DNA from: Neoarius graeffei
Lineage: Eukaryota > Chordata > Actinopteri > Siluriformes > Ariidae
Direction: 5' to 3'
NCBI RefSeq assembly: GCF_027579695.1
Contig: NC_083596.1
Span: 15,240,537 to 15,304,536 of the forward strand
Length of the DNA stretch: 64,000 nucleotides
Part shown: piece after piece, positions 1-12,300 of the stretch
Position numbering within the stretch: position 1 is the first letter of the stretch
Layout: each line of letters opens with the position of its first letter
The notes under the pieces: generated by a model
The model's database searches: none
Seen by the model: only the letters and a program-made list of their open reading frames with translations
Told to the model about the DNA's origin: nothing
Made by a program: the position numbers and the translations under genes

Positions 1-132
1 TAAAACATGAAATATCTTGGGGTATACTGTCCACAATGAAATACAAGTCAAAGTAAATTTAAAAATCACTGCTTTCATTTTTTAATTTGCATTTTCCTTA
101 CCGTCCCAACTTTTTCTGTTTGGGGTTGTAAT
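1..132. repeat. Terminal fragment of a Tc1-like transposon
   Basis: The segment ends in a run reading CCCAACTTTTTCTGTTTGGGGTTG. This resembles the terminal inverted repeat of the Tc1 family seen complete at 18015-19604 and 59331-60907, though it is diverged. It is cut by the window start, so the element cannot be sized. Confidence 0.5.
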
Positions 133-287
133 ACATTCATCCCTAATGAGCAAGCCAGAGGCAACAGTGATGAGGAAAAACTCCCTGAGATGACATGAAG
201 AAACCTTGAGAAGAACCAGACTCAAAAGGGAACTCATCCTCATCTGGGTGATGCTGTTATAAATAACTCTCTTCTGTAACCGTGTGC
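133..287. repeat. Unclassified interspersed repeat segment
   Basis: This stretch (gaggcaacagtgatgagg, aactccctgagatgacatg and similar) has the look of a repeat often met in fish transcripts. I could not assign it to a family and see no protein-coding content. Confidence 0.3.
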
Positions 288-667
288 TACTGTCTTGCAA
301 AAGTATTCATCCCCCTTTGGTGTTTGTCCTGTTTTGTTGCATTACAAGCTGGAATTAAAATGGAGTTTTGGAGGGTTAGCACCATTTGATTTACACAACA
401 TGCCTACTGCTTTAAAGGTGCAAACTGATGTTTTATTGTGACACAAGCAATAATTAAGATGAAAAAAACAGAAATCTGGAGTGTGCATAGGTATTCATCC
501 CCTTTCGTAGGAAACCCCTAAATAAGAGATGGTCCAACCAATTCACTTCATAAGTCACATAATTAGTTGATTAAGATCCACCTGTGTGCAATCAAAGTGT
601 CACATGATCTGTCACTTGATGTCTGTATAAATAAACCTGTTCTGGAAGGACCCTGACTCTGCAACAC

Positions 668-2064
668 TACTAAGCAAGCAACATCAGAACCAAGGAGCAC
701 TCCAAACACGTCAGAGACAAAGTTGTGAAGAAGTATAGATCAGGATTGGGTTATAAAAAATATCCCATGGAGCACCATTAAATCCATTATAGCAAAATGG
801 AAAGAATATGGCACCACTACAAACCTGACAAGAGAAGGCCATCCATAAAAACTCACAGAGTGGGCAAGGAGGACATTAACTAGAGATGCAAGAAAGATAC
901 CAAAGATAACACTGAAGGAGCTGCAAAGATCCACAGCATAGATGGGAGTATCTGTCCATAGGACCACTTTAAGCCATACACTCCACAGAGTGGGGCTTTA
1001 TGGAAGCGTGACCAGAAAAAGCCATTGCTTAAGAAAACATGTTTGGAGTTTGCCCAAAAGCATGTGGCAGACTCCCCAAACACATGGAAGAAGATTCTCT
1101 GGTCAAATGAGACTAAAATTGATCTTTTTGGCCATCATGGGAAATGCCATGTGTGGTGCAAACCCAACATCCTGAGAACACCATTCCTACAGTGAAGCAT
1201 GGTGGCAGCAGCATCATGCTGTGAGGATATGTAGTGGTTAGCACGGTCGCCTCACAGTAAGAAGGTTCTGGGTTCAAACCCAGCGGCTGGCGAGGGCCTT
1301 TCTGTGTGGAGTTTGCATGTTCTCCCCGTGTCTGCGTGGGCTTCCTCCGGGTGCCCCGTTTTCCCCCGCAATCCAAAGACATGCAGGTTAGGTTGACGTG
1401 GGGTGGCCTTGGGCTGAGGTGCCCTTGAGCAAGGTACCGAACCCCTGACTGCTCCCCGGGCGCTCTGGGCTGCCCACTGCTCTTGGTGTGTGTGCGCATG
1501 TGTTCACTTCTTCAGATGGGTTAAATGCAGAGGATGAATTTCACTGTGCTTGAAGTGTGCATGTGACAAATAAAGGTTTCTTCTTCTACAGTGAAGCATG
1601 GTGGTGGCAACATCATGCTGTGGGGATATTTTTCATCTGCACAGACAGGAAAGCTGATCAGGACTGAAAGAAAGATAGATGGCACTAAATACAGGGCAAT
1701 TCTGGAGGAAAACCTGTTTGACTCAGCCAGAGGTTTGAGACTGGGACAAAGGTTCACATTCCAGCAGGACAATGATCCTAAACATACTGCTAAAGCTACA
1801 CTGGAGTGGTTTAAAGGGAAACATTTTAATGTCTTGGTATGGCCTAATCAAAGCCCAGACCTCAATCCAATTGAGAATCTGTAGCATAACTTGAAGATTG
1901 CTGTATACCAACTCAATCCATCTAACTTGAAGGAGTTGGAGCAGTTTTGCCTTGAGGAATGGACAAAAATCCCAGCGGGTAGATGTGCTAAGCTAATAGA
2001 CACATACCCCAAGAGACTTGCGGCTGTAATTGCAGCAAAAGGTGGCTCTACAAAGTATAGACTT
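668..2064 (+). pseudogene. Tc1 transposase pseudogene (family A copy 1)
   Basis: Pieces of a Tc1/mariner transposase lie in several frames. The N-terminal helix-turn-helix region begins near 700. A segment around 1110-1150 carries the [13 protein letters not shown] motif with the first catalytic Asp. The best piece, 1591-1884, reads [18 protein letters not shown] and then [10 protein letters not shown], which holds the second Asp and the final Glu of the DDE triad; a stop follows at once. A SINE insertion near 1231 plus frameshifts and stops make it non-functional. When intact, the protein would cut and paste the transposon at TA sites. Confidence 0.8.
1231..1585 (+). repeat. tRNA-headed SINE, variant tail
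   Basis: It begins with gtagtggttagcacggtcg and has a box-B-like GGTTCAAACCC, both from the tRNA-related head shared by the other SINEs here. Its 3' half differs: it runs through ttgagcaaggtaccgaac to a tail at gtgacaaataaagg. The same variant lies inverted at 61768-62140. It interrupts the family A transposase, and a 44-bp stretch of that transposase is repeated on both sides (1187-1230 and 1586-1629). Confidence 0.75.
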
Positions 2065-2293
2065 TTTTTCTTTTTTTGGGGGGGGGGACCTATGTACACT
2101 CCAGATTTCTGTTTTTTCATCTTAATTATTGTTTGTGTCACAATAAAACAACAATTTTCACCTTTAAAGTGGTAGGCATGTTGTGTAACTCGAATGGTGC
2201 TAACCCTCCAAAAATCCATTTTAATTCCAGCTTGTAATGTGACAAAACAGGACAAATACCAAAGGAGGATGAATACTTTTGCAAGACACTGTA

Positions 2294-2914
2294 TATCGTC
2301 AAAAAGTACAAAACATAACAAAATACAAAACATCACAAAAACAAAACAAAAAAACCCATAACTTTCGTAATGGACAATCCTCACTTCTGGTTTTAATCCA
2401 AATACAAAATCAGATACGAATATTTTGAGGACTAAACAGATACAGATGCAAATACAGATAATGACATTGCATTATCTTACTGATTCTGATTTAAAAAAAA
2501 ATCATAGGCCCGAGCATAACTATGGCCAGAATATAGCACTTTATATATATTTATATACTATAATCGTTTGTCTTTTTTCTCAATTTTTAAATTTTCTCAA
2601 CCTTAATTTAATCACCAGTAGCTTTTCAGATCCAAATTTTAGGTCTTTTGCTCAGTTGAGATTTACAGTTAACAAACTTACTCCACCGCAAATAATCTTT
2701 CATAGGAGTTCCTCATAATGCAGGGTAAATTTTCAAACACACACAAAACACTATTCGATTGCAATTCATCAGTTTGAAACCAGATCACGTTCTTGTCATA
2801 TTTTTTTCAGGTTTCTAACAGTACAATTCTTATCTAGGATATACTTGAGACACACTTTTTCAGTTCAGTCCACATATTTTATTTTGGAATTTGGTCAGGG
2901 CTTTTTGACATTCA
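2294..2914. other. No recognisable feature
   Basis: AT-rich sequence with short open frames only. I see no gene, RNA or classifiable repeat. Confidence 0.5.
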
Positions 2915-3180
2915 CCGCGAGTTGGCCTAGTGGTTAGCGCGTCCACCTCTCGATCAGGAGATCGCGAGATCTACTCGTAATCGGGTTATACCAAAGACCA
3001 TCATAAAAATGGTAACTTCTGGCAAGATATGCTGCAATACAGATGTGAGTGGGGAGTCAAATTCTCATGGTTACCAGAGGACTAGTCCCCCACCGTAACC
3101 CTAGATCTGTAATAGGTGAGAGGCCGAGGGCTACTGAAAGAGAGATTGGTGCTGCCCTATGGCGTGGGAAGGACTTTCAA
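2915..3180 (+). repeat. tRNA-derived SINE, second family (copy 1)
   Basis: It begins GCGAGTTGGCCTAGTGGTTA, a tRNA-like A-box region. The body then matches the copy at 28055-28370 (ggtaacttctgg, gttaccagaggac, taaccctagat, gagattggtgctgcc). Unlike that copy it has no 5S rRNA-like 3' segment and ends gggaaggactttcaac. Confidence 0.65.
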
Positions 3181-3424
3181 CTTTGTGATGGTCACTCCAG
3201 TACTTTCAATTTGATGTCTATATGACATTTATTACAACTTCAGAGATATGCTTACAACCACTGTCCTGCTAGAAGACTTAGATGTGACAAAGTTTGACAT
3301 TTTGGGCTTTTGTCTTGAGTTGTGGCTTCAGTATTTCTAGAGCTTTCTGTGTTCATTAATGTCTCTCTCCTGAACAATGCCATGTCTTCAGTTGTTTCAA
3401 AATTGCTCCTAAGGATGAACTGGA

Positions 3425-3600
3425 CTTGTAGAGGGTCTCTATTTTTTCAATCATTGGACAATCAGAAGCTTCTAAAAGTGATTAATTTTTGATAGCTTCC
3501 AGACTGTTTAAAAAGACAGTCAATTTGGTGTATGTAAACTTTAGACCCACTGGAATTCTGCTATAATTAATTAAAGGTGAAATACTGTAACTGTGTCCCC
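3425..3600. mobile_element. Right-end remnant of a Sleeping Beauty-type Tc1 element
   Basis: It contains tgtatgtaaactttagaccc followed by actggaattc, the kind of terminal repeat known from salmonid-type Tc1 elements. The preceding sequence (caatcagaagcttctaaaag) also fits the region inside such an end. Only this end is visible. Positions 3181-3424 show nothing recognisable. Confidence 0.55.
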
Positions 3601-3639
3601 CAATCGACTGTTTTAAAATTACCTCTCATGTGAACAATC

Positions 3640-5830
3640 ATCATCATTAACTGCTATCTCCACCTACGGTAGAATGCACACTAACATGATATAGTTGCTT
3701 CCATATATCTCGATCTCTGGCAAGAGCGTTCAGGGAATTTATATCAAGACCTGTCCATGTTGTGATGTTATCTCTCCATGTCTTAGGTTGACGACCCCTG
3801 TTTCTCTTTCCATTAATCATACCTTCCAAACAGATCTTGCTGATGCCAAAATCCATTCATTTTATGTGACCAAACAGTTTGAGTACTTTACTCTTGATGA
3901 CAGAGGTTGTAATAGCGGAGCTCCTGCGTGGGCCAAAGGCCTGCGCGAGCGGAGTCCCATAGGCATAGAGTGTAGATACATAAAGAAACCCATCGAGTTG
4001 TTTTCTGATGGTTTCGGTCCTGTGCTTGCGTGCCTGCCACCACAGGAAATCCAACAGCTGAGTAGTGAGTAACCCATCAAGTTGTTTTCTGATGGTTTCA
4101 GTCCTGTGCATGCGTGCCTGCCACCACAGAAACCCAACAACTAGTGAAGTGTGAAGTGGAGTAGTAGTCAGGATAGTATAGTAGTGAGTAACTTGTCGCT
4201 GTTGTCGCCCGATGTTTTGTATAACATAAGGAAACAGTATAGTAACTATAATGGTAAAGAAATAAAGCAAAAGAGGCTGGCTATGATATAAGAAAATTCT
4301 ACAGCCCAGAAACAGACGGGAGTGCCGCTTTTAGGCAGTGCCTAAATCTATATATTATTCTCTGTTAGTGACATTAAAGTGTCTTAAACTAAACAGAAGA
4401 ACCAGCAAGCTCATTCCAGCTTATCTACGGTAGGTGCTGCCATTTTTATTCTCCACATGTACCACATGGTGGCACTCCTGATAGACATCATCAGTCAAAA
4501 CATTTGCAGGATATTGCACAGGTGATTGGTGGCAATTGGGTTATTTGTCTAAGATCTTCAATTTTGACATGGTCTGAGAGTTTGGTGTTAGTCATAAGTT
4601 GCATTATGTGATTTTGAAAGACTTCCAGTTTCTGTAGTGCAGCAGAAGTCCAGTTGACACATCCTAGTCCATATAAAACTACAGGAAGAACACAGGTGTT
4701 GTAGATGCTTGATTTTATGTGGTATGGGATACGTTTTGAAGTTAGTGCAATTTTGTTCTTATCAAAAGCAGCCCAACCAAGTCCAATTCTATGGTTCACA
4801 GCTATCATTCCATCATTTTTTGAAGACAGTTTGTGTCCGAGGTAGATGAATTCAGAAACTTGCTTTACTGGTTTACCGTATATTGTAAGGTTGAGGTCTG
4901 GATTAGATTTGTCTGTTGTCATGCAGTCTGTTTTTGATATGTTGATAGAAAGTTTGGCTTCTGCAACATGTTTAGCAAGAGAATTAACAAAAGATTGTAA
5001 GTCCTGACAGGATTAATTTATTCCAGAAATATCAGCGTAGCTGAGATTGGAGAGGAGGTGACTGCTGATTGTGAACCCAGATTGACATTCATCTTCAGTC
5101 TTAGAGAGTATTGCGGGAATTGCAATGCAGAAGAGCATAGCTGAGAGTACATCTCCTTGTTTCATTCCTTTAAAGATATTGACAGATCTGGAGGTGCCAG
5201 TATCAGTCTTGACGAATGCTTTTGAATTATCATATGTGAGTTTTAGTAGGTTTATGTATCTCTTGTTGATTCTGGTGCTTCCAAAAAATTTCCATAAATG
5301 GGGAAGCTTCACACTATTGAACGCTTTGGACAAGTCTATGAAGCATATACTGGTTTGTTGAATTCTATGGATTTCTCAATTATTTGTTCAAGAGCAAAGA
5401 TCTGTTCTATGGTTCCTCTGCCAGGTTGGTAAGCAGCTTGAGTAGGGAGGAAGGATGCATACAAGTCATTTTTTATTCTTGTTGCAATGATAGTAATAAA
5501 TACTTTGTATATATGGCTTAACAGGCTTATTGGACGATAGTTACCGCATTCAAGAGGACTGTTCTTTATGTAGAGGACAACTATGAGAGCCTTTTAAAAT
5601 GCTTGTGGTATCTTTCCTGTGGTTAATATTTGGTTGAAGAGGTATAAGAGAGCTTTCATTAGTTGATCACCACCAGCTTTCAAGTATTCAAGTAGATTTT
5701 AACAAGACCAAGCCCTTTTCTGTCTTTCATAGCATTTATGGCAGCTTCAACTTCATTTTTCAAGATTGCAGGAATTTCATCTTCTGAAAAGACATCAACC
5801 ATGGACAACATACAGTAGATGCCATAATTG
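3640..5830 (-). mobile_element. RTE-like LINE fragment (reverse transcriptase pseudogene)
   Basis: Read on the minus strand from 5830 downward, broken frames give reverse-transcriptase pieces: NYRPISLLSHIYKVF near 5560-5510, a YQPGRGTIEQIF stretch near 5440, then FKGMKQGDVLSAMLF and a decayed YAD motif near 5040. Next comes a C-terminal part (4922-4491) with VYGKPVKQVSEFIYLGHKLS-like thumb sequence. The last piece, 3856-3647, reads GKRNRGRQPKTWRDN, typical of the C-terminus of such LINE proteins. Many stops and an inserted block at about 3895-4400 make it dead. Clade assignment is by motif memory only. Confidence 0.65.
3988..4143. repeat. Two-copy tandem duplication, about 84-bp unit
   Basis: The block starting acccatcgagttgttttctg at 3988 is repeated starting at 4072 (acccatcaagttgttttctg). 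The copies differ at several bases. It lies in the sequence inserted into the LINE fragment. Confidence 0.75.
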
Positions 5831-6144
5831 TCATGCCAGAAGAAATGTATGGTAACATGAAATGAGTTGAGTAGTGAGAAACTAAGACTGAATATCTTAC
5901 ACTTTGGTGTACGTGAAACCTTTGGACTGAAATTTAAGTTACTGTAAGTTACATGATATACAACTCCCTTTAATACAGTTATAGAAAACTCAGAGAATGG
6001 AAATAAATATTACCTAGAATTTATTTGATTTAATAACATTTTAACGTTTTTGTTTCCAATAATAAGTGGTGCTGAAAATAAGTGCCCCCTCTTTACCCAG
6101 AACTGTGTGACTGAAAATAAACGACTAGGAACAAGTAGAAAAGT

Positions 6145-6314
6145 ATGGCATCCATTCCTTTGGAGTTTGTTGACAAGATAGATGAGGAGAGGGAAAAGGA
6201 CAAAGAAATCAAAAAACGTGATCGAGCAATTGGCCAAGTACCAATGGACACTGACCATGAAGAGGACTTTGGTACTACTCCTTGCCAAATCCAAATCAAC
6301 GAGTCTTTTTCTGA
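6145..6314 (+). CDS. trpv exon 1 (residues 1-57)
   Basis: First coding exon: charged N-terminal tail beginning [15 protein letters not shown]. The donor is gtgagt at 6315. The frame runs to phase 2, completed by the first base of exon 2. Nothing promoter-like could be identified in 5831-6144. Confidence 0.8.
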
Positions 6315-9300
6315 GTGAGTAAAAGGCCTTTGTTTATTATGTACCTACAGTAATAATGCTATTCCACCATTTTAGTTCCCAGGGTAACAAGGAATCCATA
6401 AGTTAATTGAAAAGTGAGCCAAAAAGAGACATTTTAGGATAGGAACTAAGAGTTCTCCCAGCTGAACATCTGAAGATACTCCAAGCATACAAATAAACAT
6501 TGAATATCTGCTCAACTCTGTCTCCTGACAAATCTTTACTAAATTTCTAACCCTTTGGTGACTGACCCCTTGAACATGGTTCCTCCAGGAACGATGATGT
6601 TTCAGTCGTCAAGACAACGGAAAAACTAAAATACAAGAGCATTTTGTTTTGTGCACAAGAGCATTGTGACGTATCTTTCTGTTTTTGTATTTTAGTTCTT
6701 CTGTTGTCTTGACAACTGAAAAGTCATAGTTCCTGGAGGAACCATTTTCAAGGGGTCAGTCACCAAAGGGCTAATAACTTTCAAACTATATCCATTTTTC
6801 CACAGTCACTTCAATGTCGTCTTGCTTGGCCAATTGCTTGCGGTATGAAATGCTAATCAAGCAAAATGCAGAACACAGGGTTATGTTTTTTTTTTCTTTT
6901 TAAGGATATGAGTGTGAAGACATAATACAGGGGTCTTCAAGCTTATCCACAAAGGAGCATAGGAGCTGCAGATTACAATTAAGCATCAAGAGCCACACCT
7001 GAACACACCCTCATTTAATCCCTTTATTTTAGCCTTGAGTCATTATCAGGTGTGCATCCTGCTTGGTATAAAAGGCAACAGCCACACCAGTCTTTCGCGG
7101 ATAAGATTAATGACCCGTGATATACACTATATACTGTCAAAAGTTTGTAGACATCTGACCATCACACCCAAATGTAGATCTTCTCCAAACTGTTGCCACA
7201 TAGTTGGAAGCACACAGTTATGTAGGATGTCTCTGTATGCTGTAAGATTATAATTTTCCTTCATTGGCACTATGGGACCTAACCTGTTCCAACATGACAA
7301 TGCCTCTGTGCACAAAGCAAGGTCCATGGTTTGCCAAGGATGGAGTGGAAGAACTCGAGTGACCTGCACATGTGTTCAAAAAGTACATATGGGTGTGATA
7401 GTTGTGTGCACAAATTTTTGGCCATACAGTGTATCTGCTTGGTTTCTTAATGATTTTGCAAGGTGCAAACCTGTAAGTGAATACTGCTCAGGTAGTGACA
7501 TAGTTGTCTATTACTTTATGGCTTTGTTTGTCCTTAGCACAAGCAAAACTTAGCACCTGTCCTTAGCACCTTACAAAACTCTTGTATTTATGTTTAGAAT
7601 TTTACGTTTTATAAGATTTCATGGTTTTGTGTGTTTTATAAGTTGTTCATGCTCCTAATAACTGCGATAATGATCAAATCTAGTGGATGTTTTCCAGTAA
7701 AATGCCTTTATCGTTAGAAAATCAGAAGTGCTATGGGTCAACAATACATCAGATTACTATGTAGTGAATAGAGCATGCAGGGTTCATGTTTGGTCTTTCT
7801 GCAGTAAAATACAAGGGATAGAACCCAACCCAGATCAGCACAAGAGGTTTGACGTTAAGATGCTTTTTGAAGCCGTGTCCAGTGGTGACATCAGCAGGCT
7901 GGAGGGCCTGGAGGAGTATCTGACTGAAAATCGAAGGAAACTGACAAACATTGTTTGTAAGAACTTTGTGTAAATCTCCACATATATAATTACACACAGA
8001 ATTCACACTAGACTTCTTATCATTGTATGTGTCAATACATAATACAGGATTGTAGTAGTAATAGCATTATTATATCCCATTTTTCTCAGGTGAGTTCACT
8101 GGGAAGACAGTCCTGATGAAGGCCCTGCTAAACCTGAAGAATGAAGATAGCAAAATAGTGGAGCTCTTACTGGGTATTGCAGAAAGAAATAACGAACTTG
8201 ATGACTTAGTGAATGCAGAATTCACAGATATCTACTATAAAGGTGTGAATATTTGAAGCATTGTTTATTTCTGAATGTATATGACTGTATGACTGAATAC
8301 AAAGTTCTACCGACCACCTCAGTAGTGTATGTAATTATTAAACAATATGTTATTCATCTGTGTTAAGAAATATCCACCATCTAAACAATATCTGGTTGGG
8401 ATAGTCTTAGGGTAGTCCTTTTCCTCTCAAATGAGAAGAAGAAAGGTGGGACAGATGGCACGTTCCAACATAGCAACAGATAGGTTGCAATCAGTAACTG
8501 TACACCTACATGGTGCACCTACTGTATATGGTGGGTTTACCTGAGAAAGGTATAGAAAACAGGCAGTTGTACCTTTAAAAATCTGTGCCATTGGGTATAC
8601 TAGTGCATTTAATAAAATTAGAATATAATGAAAAAGTTACATTTTTTTCATAATTTAATTAAAAATGGTAAACTTTTCTATATTAATTACATGTAAAATG
8701 AACTGTTTCAAGCTTTTTTAATTTTGATGATTATGGCTTACAGCTCATGAAAATCAGAAATCCAGCATCGCAAATTGTTCAAATATTTCCTAAGATTAAT
8801 CAAAAAAGGATTTACGATACAGAAATGTGCAACCTTTGCAAAGTATGTTCATTTATACACTCACTACTTGGTTGGACCTTACTGCATCAGTGTGGCGTGG
8901 CATGGAGGCAATCAGCCTGTGGCACTGCTGATGTGTTACTGAAGCCCAGGTTGCTTTGATAGCGGCCTTCAGCTTGTCTGTATTTTATGGGTCAGAATAC
9001 TCCATAGATTCTCGATGGGGTTCAGGTCAGGTGAGTTGGCTGGCCAATCAAGCACAGTAATATCATGGTCAGCAAACCATTTGGTAGTAGTTTTGGCACT
9101 GTGGACAGGTGATAAATCCTGCTGGAAAAGGAAATCGGCATCTCCATAAAGCTTGTCAGCAGATGGAAGCATGAAGCACTCTAAAATCTCTTGGTAGATG
9201 GCTACATTGACTTTGGACTTGATAAAACACAGTGGACCAACACCAGCAGAGACATGGCACCACAAATCATCACCAACTGCCAAAACTACACGTTGGACTT

Positions 9301-12300
9301 CAAACAACTTGGATTCTATGCCTCTCCACTCTTCCTCCAGATTCTAGGATCTTGATTTCCAAATGAAATGCAAAATTTACTTTCATCTGAAAAGAGGACT
9401 TCGAACCACTGAGCAACAGTCCAGTTCTTTCTCTCCTTAGCCCAGGTAAGACACTTCTGATATTGTCTCTGGTTCAGGAGTGTCTTGATATTAGGAACAC
9501 GACAGGTGTAGCCCCTTTCCTGAAGATGGCTGTGCATGGTGGCTCTTGATGTAATGACACCAGCCTCAGTCCATTCCTTGTGAAACTCGCCCACGTTTTT
9601 GAATTGACTTTTCTTGACAATCCTCTCAAGGCTGTGGTCATCCCTGTCACTTGTGCACCTTTTCCAGCCAGCCTTTTCAGCATTGACCTTCCGTGGCTTG
9701 CCATCCTTGTGAATGGTTTTGATGATTGTCTTCTGGGCAACTGCCAAGTCAGCAGTCTTCCCCATGATTGTGGTTGTGTGTTCTGAATTAGACTGAACTA
9801 GAAGAACAGGATACTAAAACTTGAAATGAAATTGTGACAGTTCGTATGGGTGGGTGGAGCACAGAAGGACGGCAGGCCAGCACTGAGTTCACAAAACTCT
9901 TTTTTATTGTTACACTTTTCAGCGTTACACTCTCCCAGACACTCAGACACATGCGCACACACATCAGTCGTCTGGTTGGGGAGAGAGCTCCCTCTGCTCT
10001 CGCTCTCTCTCCTTAAATAGAGCGCGGTCACTGGGGAAGACACACAAACACATTAATTAACCTCAGGTGCAGTGATTCTGCCACTTACCTTCCCTGACTC
10101 CACCCTCCAGTCACAGACCGACGCTTGACCACGCCCCCACTGCCACATACCCCCACCGCCCGACTCAGGCCGGGCAGCCGTCCGGCCTGCAGCCGACTCC
10201 CCCCCCCTGATGGGAGAGGAAGTCCGCCACGACCATCTGTGCCCCCGGCCTGTGGACCACCTTGAAGTTGAAGGGTTGGAGTGCCAGATACCAACGGGTG
10301 ATCCACGCATTGGCATCCTTCATGTGGTGGAGCCACTGGAGGGGCGCATGGTCCAAACAGAGGGTGAAAGGGCATCCCAGCAGGTAGTAACGGAGGGCGA
10401 GGACCGCCCACTTGATCGCCAGGCACTCTCTCTCAATGGTGCTGTAGCGCCCCTCATGCACCGACAGCTTCCTACTGATATACAGTACTGGGCGATCCTC
10501 CCCCTCCACCTCCTGGGACAAAACAGCCCCCAGCCCTCTGTCCGACGCATCTGTCTGTAACAAAAAGGGGAGAGAAAAGTCAGGAGAGTGTAAAAGTGGC
10601 CCCCCACACAGTGCAGCCTTTACCTCAGAAAAAGCCCACTGGCATTGCTCCGTCCACTGGACCGGATCTGGTACCCCCTTTTTAGTCAGATCAGTCAGCG
10701 GGCTGGTGACGTCCGAATAATTAGGTATAAACCTACAATAATAGCCAGCCAGCCCCAGGAACTGTCTCACCCCCTTTTTGGTCTTAGGCCTCAGACAGGC
10801 CGCAATTGCTGCTGTCTTGTTAATTTGGGGACGCACCTGCCCGTTGCCCAAGTGGAAGCCCAGATACCGTACTTCCACCCGCCCAATCGCACACTTCTTC
10901 GGGTTGGCTGTGAGACCCGCTCGCCTCAGCGACCTAAGGACGGCCCTCAGATGTTGGAGGTGCCTCGGCCAGTCATTGCTATAGATGATAATGTCATCAA
11001 GGTAGGCGGCCGCATAGGTGGCGTGGGGGCGGAGGACCCTATCCATCAGCCACTGAAATGTAGCGGGCGCCCCAAACAGCCCAAAAGGAAGTGTGACAAA
11101 TTGGTGTAAGCCAAACGGTGTGGAAAAGGCTGTTTTTTCTCGGGATAATGGAGTCAAGGGGATCTGCCAATAACCCTTTGTTAAATCCAGTGTCGAGTAA
11201 AAGTGAGCCGTGCCTAGCTGATCGAGCAACTCATCAATATGAGGCATTGGGTACGCATTGAATTTAGACACCGCGTTGACTTTTCTATAGTCTACACAGA
11301 ACTAGACCGACCCGTCGGCCTTGGGTACCAAGACCACCGGGCTGCTCCAGTCACTGTGGGACTCCTCGACGATGCCCATTTCGAGCATGGCCTCGAGTTC
11401 TTCCCAGACCACTTTTTTCTTGTGCTCGGGTAACCTGTAAGGGCGGCTACGCACTACCACCCCCGGGGGCATCTCAATGTGGTGCTCTATGAGGTTGATG
11501 TGGCCGGGCAGGGGCGAGAACACGTCCGAAAACTCTGTCTGCAACTGGGCAACCTCCGCGAGTTGGGTCAGGGAGAGGTGGTCTCCACAGGGGACCGGAG
11601 AGGTACGTGATGCCAATGTTCCCTTTTGAACCTCCGGCCCCAGCTCTGCCTTCTCCGGAACCACCGACACCAACGCCACGGGGACCTCCTTGTTCCAGAG
11701 TTTGAGCAGATTGAGGTGGTAAATCTGTAGCGCCCCACCCCTATCTGTTCGCCTCACCTCATAGTCGACGTCCCCGACTCGCCGTGTGACCTCAAAGGGT
11801 ACTTGCCACTTGGCGACCAATTTGGAGCTCGATGTGGGCAACAGTACGAGTACTTTATCTCCCGGTGCGAACTCCCTAAGGCGCGTCCCCTTGTCGTACA
11901 GGCGGGTTTGTCGTTCTTGGGCCTGCCGCAAATTCTCCTGAGTTAGGTGCGTGAGTGTGTGGAGTTTTGCGTGCAGGTCAATAACATATTGGATTTCATT
12001 TTTACTTGGTGAAGGTCCCTCCTCCCAATTTTCCCGCAGCACATCTAGAATGCCGCGCGGCTTACGCCCGTATAACAATTCAAATGGGGAGAACCCTGTG
12101 GAGGCTTGGGGGACCTCTCGCACTGCAAATAGCAAGGGTTCGAGCCATTTATCCCAATTACATGCATCCTCACTTACGAATTTTTTAATTATATTTTTGA
12201 GGGTGCGATTGAACCGTTCAACTAAACCGTCCGTTTGTGGGTGATACACGCTGGTGCGGGTCGGCTTAATACCCAACAACCCATACAGTTTGTTCAATGT

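Larger units (their letters stand above)
288..2293 (+). mobile_element. Tc1-like DNA transposon, family A copy 1 (degenerate)
   Basis: The ends are inverted copies: TGTCTTGCAAAAGTATTCAT on the left and its complement ATGAATACTTTTGCAAGACA on the right, flanked by TA. Similarity between the two ends continues for roughly 200 bp. The interior encodes a broken DD34E transposase on the + strand, itself interrupted by a SINE at 1231-1585. A second copy of the family is at 54634-61113. Confidence 0.85.
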
